The position numbers were made by a program, and so were the translations under genes. Positions 10,305-18,303 of a stretch of 64,000 nucleotides of DNA are shown here, piece after piece (positions within the stretch are counted from its first letter, which is position 1; each line of letters starts with the position of its first letter). Source of the DNA: Lachnospiraceae bacterium C6A11 (GTDB lineage: Bacteria; Bacillota; Clostridia; Lachnospirales; Lachnospiraceae). The notes beneath the pieces were generated by a model. That model had not been told where the DNA came from. It ran no database searches and worked only from the letters and a program-made list of their open reading frames with translations. Location: the NCBI GenBank assembly GCA_000702245.1, contig JNKY01000018.1:117760-181759 (forward strand), in the 5' to 3' direction.

Positions 10305-11081
10305 TTATTCCGATTTGGTTTTTACTACCACAACAGTAATATTATCTGTCTCTTTGCGGTTCTTCACGAGCTCCGTGAGGTATACGCAGCCGTACTGCAG
10401 CTCGTCGTTTGTAGGAGTTGCCTTCGGTCCGAGCTTATCGATTATCTCGTCCTCACTTATCTGATGTCTGAAACCGTCCGAGCAGAGGAGATAAACTGCA
10501 TCCTCCTTGATCTCGCCCTTCAGAAAATCAGGCTGCACGATATTTGATGCTCCTACGCACTGCAGAAGAACGCTTCGTCTCGGGTCGATCTTGGCCTGCT
10601 CCTCAGTCATCCTTCCCATTGCAACCTCTCTCGCTACAAATGTCTGATCCTTCGTCAGAACCTTTGCTGTGTCGGTCAGCTCGTATACACGGCTGTCACC
10701 AACATGCACGATGTAATACTCTCCCTTATACATGAGTATCGCTGAAACCGTGGTTCCCAGCATGAAATTATTTGACGAACCGTAGTTGCCAAGCTTCTGG
10801 TTCATAACCTGGATGATATTGTCCCAATCATCGTGGAGGCTTCCTACGGAAAAACTATCCTTCACGGCCTGCTTCATGAACTTGGTATCAAACCACTCGC
10901 TGAAGGCGTAAATAACCTCCTTGCTTGCAAGCTCACCCTTTGCCAGACCACCCATGCCATCGCAAATAATGGCAAATGCAGCCTTACCCGTAGGTGTATC
11001 AATGATCCTCACTGCCAGAGAATCCTGATTCGTGCTTTTCCTTATGCCTATGTCTGTATTATAACTGGCTGTAAATTCCAT
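10305..11081 (-). CDS. PP2C-family protein serine/threonine phosphatase
   Basis: A 258-residue cytoplasmic PPM/PP2C phosphatase that reverses Ser/Thr kinase phosphorylation using two metal ions. The family motifs are in order: NQDS near the N-terminus, CDGMGG (metal-binding Asp and Gly), VHVGDSRVYEL, LTKDQT, LLCSDGF and DNITVVVV at the end. All metal-ligand Asp residues are present. The longest frame begins at a TTG (11099), but the ATG at 11081 has GGAG six bases upstream and yields the usual MEFTASYNTDIG start, so I chose it. The gene lies between an FHA gene and the kinase gene, matching the PrpC-PrkC arrangement common in Firmicutes, with the kinase and T-x-x-L protein as likely substrates. 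Confidence 0.93.
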   Translation of the reverse strand: MEFTASYNTDIGIRKSTNQDSLAVRIIDTPTGKAAFAIICDGMGGLAKGELASKEVIYAFSEWFDTKFMKQAVKDSFSVGSLHDDWDNIIQVMNQKLGNYGSSNNFMLGTTVSAILMYKGEYYIVHVGDSRVYELTDTAKVLTKDQTFVAREVAMGRMTEEQAKIDPRRSVLLQCVGASNIVQPDFLKGEIKEDAVYLLCSDGFRHQISEDEIIDKLGPKATPTNDELQYGCVYLTELVKNRKETDNITVVVVKTKSE

Positions 11082-11102
11082 TCTCTTCTCCATTCCCAAT
11101 CA

Positions 11103-13934
11103 TTATTCACCGCTGCGAAGGCGGAAGATAAATTCCTCGTCTCCAAGTTTAACCTTCGTGCCGTCTGTCAGGAGCTGCTTCTTGCCTGCCTCTAACTTCA
11201 CACCGTTAACATATGTTCCGTTTGTAGACTTGTTGTCTGTGATGTAGTTAGCGCCGTTAGCTTCTCTGGTTATTATACAATGCTCTCTACTGACTGCTGT
11301 ATTATGCTCGATCGCGTAGTCTGCATGAAGCTTTGACTTACCAATGATGAACTCAGGCTTTGTAACGTAGATGTTTTCCTTCGTCTTTGTTCTGATGAAT
11401 CTCGGAACAACCTTGCCTCCTGCCATTGCAGCATCAGTAACAAGTGTTGTTACATCCTGAACAGGCTCTGCCTCAACCTTTCCAGCTGCTTCCTTAGCTG
11501 CCTGTGCAGCCTCACGTCTTGCTCTCTTCTCAGCCTCAACCTTTTCAGCTGCATCCATAAGGATCGATGGGATACCAGGATCCTGTGTAGGATCTGCCTG
11601 CTGAGCAGATGCTGCAGGTGCCTGTGGAGGTACCGCATCTGTTGCTGTAAGTATGTGCGGATCCTTCGGAGCCTGTGGTACCGGCGGTACAGGTGCCTGT
11701 GCAGTTGGAGCCTGCGGTGGTATCGCCTGTCCCTGTGGTGGAACCGGCTGACCTGCTGGAGGTACTGGAGTCTTTGGTGCTTCAGGTGTCTGCGGCTGTG
11801 GCTTAACCATGTGTGGAGGAATCTTCTGGAAATCACTATCATCGATAAACGAGAAGGATTCCTGATTCATCTCGTTCAATATATCGTCATATGTATTCTG
11901 TTTCTTTTCTTCAACCTTTGGTGCTTCCGGAGCCTTTGGTGCCTCTGGAGCCTTTGGTGCTTCAGGTGCCTTAACTTCCGGTGCTGCCTGTGGTGGCATC
12001 GGTGGTACCGGTGCTTTAACTTCCGGTGCTGCAACCGGTGGGACCGGAGGAATCGGCGCCTTAACCTGTGGCGGTACCGGAACGCCCTGTGGCGGTGCTA
12101 CAGGTGGAACCTGCTGTACCTGCGGAGCTACCGGAGGAACCGGAGCCTTAACCTGAGGTGGTACCGGCTGTCCCTGTGGAGGAACCGGCTGTCCCATTGG
12201 TGGTACCGGTGGCTTACCCTGTGGCGGTACCTGCTGTCCCATCGGTGGTACCGGTGGCTTTGCCTGCGGTGGTACCTGCTGTCCCATCGGAACCTGTGGT
12301 CCTGTTAGCGGTGCTTTAGGAGCTTCAGGTGTCTGTGGTGCCTGACCCATCGGAACCTGCGGTCCTGTAAGTGGTGCCTTAGGTGCTTCCGGAGCCTTTG
12401 GTGCCTGTGGAGGCATCGGTGGCATTGGAGGAACCTGTGGCTTAGCCTGCGGAGGTACCGGCTGTCCCATTGGAGGTACAGGTGGTTTTGCCTGCGGAGG
12501 TACCGGCTGTCCCATTGGAGGTACCGGTGGCTTTGCCTGTGGCGGTACCTGCTGTCCCATTGGTGGTACCGGTGGCTTTGCCTGTGGTGGTACCTGCTGT
12601 CCCATCGGAGGTACCGGTGGTTTACCCTGTGGAGGCATTCCCTGTGGTGCCTGTCCAAACGGTGCCTGTCCGAATGGTGGCTGTCCCTGCGGTGCCTTTA
12701 CAGCTTCCGGTGCTTTTTCTGCAACTGTCTCAGCAGCCTTGTCTACAACCTTGTCAACTGCTTCCGCTGCCTTCTCCTCAACCTTCTCGGCTTCTTCAGC
12801 AGCTTTTTCTTCAACCTTCTGAATTTCTTCAGCAACCTTCTCCTCAGTCTTCTGAGCTCCCTCAGAAGCTTTTTCTTCAACCTTCTGTGCTTCTGCCGCA
12901 ACTGCATCAGGAGCCTTAGCTTCCGGTGCTATCGGAGGAACCGGTGCTTTTACTTCAGGTGCCTGTGCACCCTGTGGAGGTATCGGCTGTCCCATTGGAG
13001 GTACAGGTGGTTTTGGTGGAACCTGTCCCGGCTGACCCTGTCCGAACGGCGGCTGTCCAGGCATACCCTGCGGTGCCTGTCCGAATGGTGGCTGTCCTGG
13101 CATTCCAGGCTGACCCATTGGAGGCTGTCCCTGAGGACCCTGTCCAAACGGTGGCTGTCCCGGCATTCCCTGTGGTGGCACACCCGGCTGTCCAGGCTGG
13201 CCCTGTGGGAACTGTCCCATCGGCGCCTGTCCATAAGGCATCTGACCGTATGGCTGACCATATGGCTGTCCGTATGGCATCTGGTTTGCCGAATTCTGCG
13301 CACGGTTTCTCATCAGCTCCATACGATTGATCTTTCCAGGATTTGCCGCCTGTGGTACTGCAGCTGCCTGTGGAACGAATTCCTTGATATTTGCTTCGTA
13401 CATCATCTGCTTAACTGCATTTCCGAAGTTAGCAAGCGTGAAGTTGAAGCCGTTTATTTCGTTGAAAAGTCTTGCGACATAATTGTCTCTGTCGGAGGTA
13501 TCAAATCTAAGCATAGCGAGTACGCTTCTGAAGAAATCAGATATGTCTTTGATGGCGATTGCGCCCTTCTGTACAGGAATCGCAACACAGATAACCTCGA
13601 GCGTCTCCGGATTAACAAATATCTTGCTTGCATCCTTCAGGATATAGCTGATCTGTATTCCTCTCGGACCTATGCTGAAGGACTTAACAAGTCCATCCAT
13701 AAGTCTGAGCACGTCAGCCTTGCTCCTGTCCTTCTTGCTGAAGGTTTCGAGGTTCGGATAATCAGTTGTGATTGCGGAAATAGTCTTGTCGTCGTTCACC
13801 TTGATCGGTGCGACGCCCGGTATAACTTCCTTGCTGAGCTTGTCGGCTGCGGTTGTGTCAACCACGTCAACAAGATCGAGCTCGTATTTTAAAATAACAT
13901 TGCCATTCTCGTGTGTTTCAACTATCTTCCCCAT
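11103..13934 (-). CDS. DUF6382-like/FHA protein with a long Pro-Gln-Gly linker
   Basis: 943 residues, start behind AGGAGG. Residues 1-200 match the N-terminal (DUF6382-like) region of two other proteins in this window, for example the YIL..KIFVNPETLEV..I segment. A long low-complexity region follows: M-P-Y-G-Q-P repeats (about 215-345), a Glu/Lys/Ala-rich probable helix (345-410), then V-P-P-M-G-Q repeats to about 680. The C-terminal FHA domain (about 848-940) is complete, with IGKS, AVSREHC and the phosphothreonine-contacting STNGTYVNG. FHA domains bind phosphothreonine, so this should be a tethered reader. No membrane helix is visible. It is followed after a 21-bp gap by the phosphatase gene. 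The repeats are rich in CCNCC-type codons, which creates long spurious frames on the other strand. Confidence 0.9.
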   Translation of the reverse strand: MGKIVETHENGNVILKYELDLVDVVDTTAADKLSKEVIPGVAPIKVNDDKTISAITTDYPNLETFSKKDRSKADVLRLMDGLVKSFSIGPRGIQISYILKDASKIFVNPETLEVICVAIPVQKGAIAIKDISDFFRSVLAMLRFDTSDRDNYVARLFNEINGFNFTLANFGNAVKQMMYEANIKEFVPQAAAVPQAANPGKINRMELMRNRAQNSANQMPYGQPYGQPYGQMPYGQAPMGQFPQGQPGQPGVPPQGMPGQPPFGQGPQGQPPMGQPGMPGQPPFGQAPQGMPGQPPFGQGQPGQVPPKPPVPPMGQPIPPQGAQAPEVKAPVPPIAPEAKAPDAVAAEAQKVEEKASEGAQKTEEKVAEEIQKVEEKAAEEAEKVEEKAAEAVDKVVDKAAETVAEKAPEAVKAPQGQPPFGQAPFGQAPQGMPPQGKPPVPPMGQQVPPQAKPPVPPMGQQVPPQAKPPVPPMGQPVPPQAKPPVPPMGQPVPPQAKPQVPPMPPMPPQAPKAPEAPKAPLTGPQVPMGQAPQTPEAPKAPLTGPQVPMGQQVPPQAKPPVPPMGQQVPPQGKPPVPPMGQPVPPQGQPVPPQVKAPVPPVAPQVQQVPPVAPPQGVPVPPQVKAPIPPVPPVAAPEVKAPVPPMPPQAAPEVKAPEAPKAPEAPKAPEAPKVEEKKQNTYDDILNEMNQESFSFIDDSDFQKIPPHMVKPQPQTPEAPKTPVPPAGQPVPPQGQAIPPQAPTAQAPVPPVPQAPKDPHILTATDAVPPQAPAASAQQADPTQDPGIPSILMDAAEKVEAEKRARREAAQAAKEAAGKVEAEPVQDVTTLVTDAAMAGGKVVPRFIRTKTKENIYVTKPEFIIGKSKLHADYAIEHNTAVSREHCIITREANGANYITDNKSTNGTYVNGVKLEAGKKQLLTDGTKVKLGDEEFIFRLRSGE

Positions 13935-14035
13935 AATACTTCCTCCTGAAACGATTATGTCATTTTGTTTTAAATCTTAAAAATCCCCCGATTTCAGCTG
14001 AAAACGGGCCAAAATCTACTGTATTTTATAAACGA

Positions 14036-14068
14036 CTTTATGAGAACCCTCATCAGGTTCTCATAAAG
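14036..14068 (-). terminator. Probable intrinsic terminator after the second FHA gene
   Basis: A perfect 13-bp stem (14036-14048 with 14056-14068) encloses a 7-base loop. It lies 18 bp past the stop of the 539-residue FHA gene. The minus-strand tail is TCGTTTATAAAAT, a weak U-tract; the plus side has CTTTTT. It suggests that the 943-residue FHA gene and its followers start from their own promoter in 13935-14035, though I could not assign one with confidence. Confidence 0.6.
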
Positions 14069-14085
14069 CTTTTTCTCATATAAAA

Positions 14086-15705
14086 TTAACCAAGTTTGAA
14101 GATAAACTCCTCATCGCCGAGCTTGATCTTGCAGTTGTTCTTAAGGAGAACCTCTTCGCCGTCGCCAACCTGCTCGTTGTTAACGTAGGTGTGGTTGGTC
14201 GACTTGTTATCCTTGATGTAGAAACCGTCCGGCTTCCTTGTGATGATAGCGTGCTGTCTTGAGATAGCACCGTTACCTGCAACTGAATAATCAACTCCAC
14301 GGTTAGCCTTACCGATCTTAAATACATTCTTGGTGATGATGATCTTCTCTTCTGTATTTACGCGGATCATGTAAGGGTTGATCATGAGTGCTCCGGTAAG
14401 TCCGAGTACAGAGCCTCCGGCCTGATTCTTGGAAAGCGTACCCTGGCCGATTGTGCTTGCCTTCTCCTGGCCTGCTGCTTCATCAATGTTCTCGATGGCT
14501 GCCTCGCTGGAATCTCTCTTTCTTGTCTCGCCGGCAACTTCGATGATCTCTGTTTCGCCACCTGCTGACTCAACTGCTTCTTCTGCAGCTGCCTCTGCTT
14601 CTGCTGCGCCTTCCTCAGCTGCTGTCTGAACAAGTGCTGCTCTGTTGATCCTTATGTTCTTAGCCTGAATACGTGGATTGTTTGGAACAACCTCATCAAG
14701 CTCTTCATTCTTCAGGTACTCTGTAAGGCCAGGCTCCTTCTTAGGCTGTTCCTTACTGCGAACGATCTCTTCGATCCTCTCCTTAACCTCAGCCTCTGTA
14801 GCCGCCTTCTTGTCTTTCTTATCCTTCTTGCCCTTCTTGTCAGCTTCCTTCTCTTCCTGTGCGGCCGCTGCTCTTGCAGCTTCCATCATCTCTTTGTCGT
14901 GAGCTGTGAGCATTCCGGTTGCTGTCTCAACGAGCTGGTCGATATCCATCTCATCAACAGGAGTTGTGTCTTCCTCGTCGTCATCGTCGTACTCGCCGTC
15001 ATCGCCGATCTCCGGAAGGACATCGCTTGCGCTGCCGAGGTTGTTCATATAACTTCCGACGCCTGAATCATCCTGGCCGCCGCCTGACATGATCTCTGTT
15101 CCGTCCTCTGTCGAGAATGCGCTCTCAGCGTCGAAGTCGATTCCCGAATCCTCCATGAGTGCCTCTGTAAGTCCGATCAGGCCTCTCAGGTTGAAGGAAT
15201 CGCTGTTTATGTATGTCAGGAGCTGTCCAACGTAAGACAGGTCCTCGTTAACATCAAATCTCATGTGAGCCAGGAGCTGTCTGATGAAGCCCTTGAACTC
15301 TATGCTGAGCGATCCGTCGCTCTCAACCGGCAGGCACAGGAACTGGATACTGTAGGTTGCCGGATCGATATATACGAACTTCTTGTTCAGGAGAATGTAT
15401 GAGAGGTGTATCGCCTCTTCCTTAAGTGTTACAAGGCCGAGCGAGATATTTCTAAGGATCGTAAATACCTGTGCCTTGTTCATCGTTCTCTTTGCAAATT
15501 CACCGAGCTCCGTCTTGCCGGATACGTCGTAGGACAGATAATCAAAATCGTCGTCCTCCTCGTAAATAACACTGACCAGCTCTTCCAGTCCGTCCTCTTC
15601 CATAGCTTCGAGAACGTCCTCGTCTACCTCACAGCCTTCCCCAATAGTGTATGTGAGATAACGCTCATCCCCAATATTTTTTACAGCAAAGCTAAAATTC
15701 CTCAT
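14086..15705 (-). CDS. DUF6382-like/FHA domain protein
   Basis: 539 residues, start behind AGGAGGAG. The N-terminal 200 residues are paralogous to those of the 943-residue FHA protein and of the FHA protein at 33.6 kb (shared pattern Y-I-L-L-N-K-K-F-V-Y-I-D...FLCLPV). Acidic residues cluster at about 230-260 (DDDDEED), a Lys-rich stretch lies at about 295-325, and an Ala/Glu-rich stretch at about 365-400. The C-terminal FHA domain (about 450-537) has IGKANRGVDYS, AISRQHAII and STNHTYVNN, so the Gly of the usual STNGTYVN is replaced by His. No membrane helix is visible, and it is predicted cytoplasmic. It is the first gene of the minus-strand signalling block, separated from the next by a hairpin. 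It probably reads phosphothreonine on a kinase substrate; the ligand is not known. Confidence 0.88.
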   Translation of the reverse strand: MRNFSFAVKNIGDERYLTYTIGEGCEVDEDVLEAMEEDGLEELVSVIYEEDDDFDYLSYDVSGKTELGEFAKRTMNKAQVFTILRNISLGLVTLKEEAIHLSYILLNKKFVYIDPATYSIQFLCLPVESDGSLSIEFKGFIRQLLAHMRFDVNEDLSYVGQLLTYINSDSFNLRGLIGLTEALMEDSGIDFDAESAFSTEDGTEIMSGGGQDDSGVGSYMNNLGSASDVLPEIGDDGEYDDDDEEDTTPVDEMDIDQLVETATGMLTAHDKEMMEAARAAAAQEEKEADKKGKKDKKDKKAATEAEVKERIEEIVRSKEQPKKEPGLTEYLKNEELDEVVPNNPRIQAKNIRINRAALVQTAAEEGAAEAEAAAEEAVESAGGETEIIEVAGETRKRDSSEAAIENIDEAAGQEKASTIGQGTLSKNQAGGSVLGLTGALMINPYMIRVNTEEKIIITKNVFKIGKANRGVDYSVAGNGAISRQHAIITRKPDGFYIKDNKSTNHTYVNNEQVGDGEEVLLKNNCKIKLGDEEFIFKLG

Positions 15706-15762
15706 GTCAACCAGTCTCCTCCTGCTTTATTTTATGTCGTATTCGTTATGTTTTATTTAATC

Positions 15763-16938
15763 TTACCAGTCGTCGTTGTCGTCATCGTCATCGTCGTCAT
15801 CCGACTCACCGTCGCCGTCGCCGTCGGTTTCCTCGTCATCCTTCGGAATACCGTTCATCCAGCGCTCGTCATCCGATGTATCCTCGTGCTCCTCAAGAGT
15901 CTCACTGAACTTGTGATAACCCTTCTCCTCATTAACCAGTCGATAATAGTAGTAATCGTTATCGTCCGGATTGAGCACCGCGTAAATACATGCATTTCCC
16001 GGATTACTTATCGGTCCTGCCGGAAGTCCTGCATACAGGTAAGTGTTGTATGGCGAATCAAGCTCAAGGTCATCGTAGGTTACGACTTCCTTGTTGTACA
16101 GACCCTCTGTCAACGGATATAGGACTGTAGGGTCAACCTGCAGAGGCATCTCGGCATCGAGACGGTTGTAGTAAACCCTCGCCATCATCTTTCGCTCCTC
16201 CGGGACCCTGCACTCTCTCTCAAGGATAGATGCAAGTGTGATGACCTCGTAGGTGGTAAGCCCGCGCTCCTCGGCCATCTCCTGAAGCTTTTCTGAGTAG
16301 TTATTCTTAAATGCACGAAGCATCTCTCTAACAAGTATGTCCGGCGTTGTATCTTTGTAGATATCATAGGTTGCCGGGAAGAGGAAACCTTCCAGTCTGT
16401 ATCTAACATCGGCGCCGCTCGGTACCTCCGCGAGATATCCGAAGTCGGTTGATGTGATCGACTTAACAGCCTTTATGAAATCTGACTTCGAACAGATTCC
16501 CTGCTCCTCACATCGTTCGGCGATCTGATCTATCGTGAAGCCCTCGGGAACGACCAACTTGGCGATAGGTCCCTCAACTTCTTTCTCCTCTGACATGATC
16601 CTCATCATCTCGAGGGTATTCATTCCTGTATTTAAGGTGTAAACTCCGCTCTTCAGCTTGCCGCTGTACTCGGAGTTGGAAAGCCTTCTCGTAAATGCAG
16701 TTTTGTATTTGATAAGTCCCTTCCTCTTCAGGATCTTGGCGATATCCTTTTCAGTCGCGCCTTCAGGGATCTCAACCACTACGTCCTTGCCCTGGGTTAT
16801 CTCCGTATTTGTATATTCATGCTGATAATCGTTGTAAATATCCATCACATAATCTTTGATAACTCCGAAGAGCATGATGGCCGCGATTATTCCTATTACC
16901 CATTTAACTATTTTTACTGAAACTTTCCTAACACCCAT
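15763..16938 (-). CDS. mltG: Endolytic murein transglycosylase MltG
   Basis: 391 residues. MltG cuts nascent glycan strands at the outer face of the membrane and so limits strand length. There is one N-terminal membrane helix (about 8-26), a LysM-like segment (about 50-120: VVVEIPEGATEKDIAKILKRKGLI) and the YceG catalytic domain (about 125-345). The catalytic Glu240 lies in LASILERE, and the QVDPTV and AGLPAGPISNPG motifs are typical. An unusual C-terminal tail (about 365-391) is almost all Asp/Glu. The ATG is forced by an in-frame TGA six bases upstream, but the nearest GGAG lies 15 bases away, so translation may be weak. It precedes the FHA block by 57 bp on the same strand. Confidence 0.95.
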   Translation of the reverse strand: MGVRKVSVKIVKWVIGIIAAIMLFGVIKDYVMDIYNDYQHEYTNTEITQGKDVVVEIPEGATEKDIAKILKRKGLIKYKTAFTRRLSNSEYSGKLKSGVYTLNTGMNTLEMMRIMSEEKEVEGPIAKLVVPEGFTIDQIAERCEEQGICSKSDFIKAVKSITSTDFGYLAEVPSGADVRYRLEGFLFPATYDIYKDTTPDILVREMLRAFKNNYSEKLQEMAEERGLTTYEVITLASILERECRVPEERKMMARVYYNRLDAEMPLQVDPTVLYPLTEGLYNKEVVTYDDLELDSPYNTYLYAGLPAGPISNPGNACIYAVLNPDDNDYYYYRLVNEEKGYHKFSETLEEHEDTSDDERWMNGIPKDDEETDGDGDGESDDDDDDDDNDDW

Positions 16939-17042
16939 TGTTCAAACAATAAACTCCGTTTACATAAAATGTCCGACAAATCGCGCAGAAATACCGTGAT
17001 GCACGACAATTTGTCCTGTATTTGTCCTAAAAATGGACATAC

Positions 17043-17071
17043 TTGAAGTAATTTTACATTAATGCTATTAT
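17043..17071 (+). promoter_or_regulatory. Predicted sigma-A promoter for the cyclophilin gene
   Basis: TTGAAG (17043-17048) and TATTAT (17066-17071) are separated by 17 bp, 45 bp upstream of the cyclophilin start and pointing towards it. The -35 matches consensus at 4/6 positions and the -10 at 5/6. Confidence 0.6.
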
Positions 17072-17115
17072 ATTATCATCTTTTATAAATAATTTCAAGA
17101 AAGGATGATAGTATT

Positions 17116-17640
17116 TTGGCAAATCCAACAGGAATCTTAACAATGGCAAACGGCGATGTGATAAAGTTCGAACTTTATCCTGAAATCGCACCAAACACAG
17201 TAAATAATTTCATCTCTCTGGTTAATAAGGGCTTCTACAACGGGCTCATCTTCCACAGAGTCATCAGCGGCTTCATGATCCAGGGCGGATGCCCGGAAGG
17301 ACGTGGCACAGGCGGACCGGGATATTCGATCAGAGGCGAGTTCTCAGGCAACGGCTTTAAGAACGACCTTAAGCACACAGCAGGCGTTCTTTCTATGGCT
17401 CGTTCTATGAATCCGGACTCAGCAGGTTCCCAGTTCTTCATCATGCACAGAGACGCTCCGCACCTTGACGGACAGTATGCAGCTTTCGGTAAGGTTACAG
17501 AGGGAATGGATATCGTTGATAAGATCGCGATGACCAGAACCGGCTGGGGCGACAGACCTATCGAGGAGCAGAAGATCCAAAGCATCGTTATTGATACGCA
17601 GGGCGTGACATATCCGGAACCGGAAACCCTTGCGAGATAA
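17116..17640 (+). CDS. Cyclophilin-type peptidyl-prolyl cis-trans isomerase
   Basis: 174 residues. It catalyses cis-trans isomerisation of Xaa-Pro bonds and is predicted cytoplasmic, with no signal peptide. The cyclophilin core is complete: FHRVISGFMIQGGCP (the catalytic Arg lies in FHRV), GPGYSIRGEF, LSMARSMNPDSAGSQFFI and LDGQYAAFGKV. The usual Trp of the cyclosporin pocket is replaced by Tyr in this last motif, as in many bacterial enzymes. The start is TTG at 17116, preceded by AAAGGA; no ATG precedes the conserved N-terminus. The gene stands alone on the plus strand with its own promoter and terminator. Confidence 0.95.
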   Translation: MANPTGILTMANGDVIKFELYPEIAPNTVNNFISLVNKGFYNGLIFHRVISGFMIQGGCPEGRGTGGPGYSIRGEFSGNGFKNDLKHTAGVLSMARSMNPDSAGSQFFIMHRDAPHLDGQYAAFGKVTEGMDIVDKIAMTRTGWGDRPIEEQKIQSIVIDTQGVTYPEPETLAR

Positions 17641-17662
17641 CCGCAAACTAATCTAAACGAAC

Positions 17663-17711
17663 GTCAGGCTGCAATAGCCATTTCATCGTTGAAATACTAT
17701 TGCAGCCTGAC
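17663..17711 (+). terminator. Intrinsic terminator of the cyclophilin gene
   Basis: A perfect 15-bp stem (17663-17677 with 17697-17711) has an inner ATTTCA/TGAAAT pairing in the loop and is followed by TGTTTTATT. It lies 22 bp after the stop codon and may also end transcription from the convergent gene at 17735. Confidence 0.85.
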
Positions 17712-17734
17712 TGTTTTATTAATGATGCTCTAAT

Positions 17735-18232
17735 TCACCATGACAAACGGTGCAACTCCCCGGATGTTTCCAGCCCTGCGAAGTCCATCTGGCGGAGGGC
17801 TTCGAAGGTGACGATTGCAACCGAGTCGGCAAGGTTGAGGGAACGTTCCTCAGGCATCATAGGAATGCGGACACAACTGTCCGGATGCTCCACAAGTATC
17901 TCCTCAGGTATACCTGCGCTCTCCTTCCCGAACATGATGTAGCAACCGTCGGTATAATTCACATCAGTGTATCTATTCTTTGCTTTTGTAGTAGCGAAGA
18001 ACATATTTCCTGCAGCCGCAGGATTCTTCTCCAGAAAATCATTATAATCCAGATATCTTTCGTAATTCAGGCGAGGCCAGTAATCAAGCCCCGCTCTTTT
18101 TACTGCCTTCTCGGACAGATGAAAACCAAGCGGCTCGATCAGATGCAGCTTCGCGCCTGTTATCACGCAGGTCCGCCCGATATGGCCTGTATTTGCCGGC
18201 ATCTCCGGCTCATAGAGAACTATATTTATCAT
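17735..18232 (-). CDS. trmL: tRNA (cytidine(34)-2'-O)-methyltransferase TrmL
   Basis: 165 residues, the usual TrmL length. This SPOUT-class enzyme methylates the 2'-O of the wobble base C34/cmnm5U34 in tRNA-Leu using S-adenosylmethionine. The motifs are MINIVLYEPEMPANTGHIGRTC at the start (here split: MINIVLYEPEMPANTG, then HIGRTC), GFHLSEKAVKRAGLDYW, MFGKESAGIPEEIL, and the C-terminal trefoil knot sequence RIPM..RSLNLADSVAIVTFEALRQ. The start codon at 18232 follows GGAAG. It lies 71 bp after the decarboxylase gene on the same strand and may be co-transcribed with it past a hairpin. Confidence 0.95.
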   Translation of the reverse strand: MINIVLYEPEMPANTGHIGRTCVITGAKLHLIEPLGFHLSEKAVKRAGLDYWPRLNYERYLDYNDFLEKNPAAAGNMFFATTKAKNRYTDVNYTDGCYIMFGKESAGIPEEILVEHPDSCVRIPMMPEERSLNLADSVAIVTFEALRQMDFAGLETSGELHRLSW

Positions 18233-18266
18233 TTATTCACTTCCCATCACATTCCATATATACCAC

Positions 18267-18290
18267 GAGCAGTCGGTTTCCCGACTGCTC
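18267..18290 (-). terminator. Hairpin between lysA and trmL, possible weak terminator
   Basis: A 10-bp perfect GC-rich stem (18267-18276 with 18281-18290) with a 4-base loop lies 14 bp past the decarboxylase stop. No U-tract follows on the minus strand, so it may attenuate or stabilise RNA rather than end transcription. Confidence 0.45.
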
Positions 18291-18303
18291 ATCATAAATT
18301 GTA

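Noticed and set aside
12300..13330. Long plus-strand and minus-strand frames opposite or beside the Pro/Gln repeats
   Set aside because: They follow from the CC/GG-rich repeat codons of the FHA protein gene and have no start signals or domains.
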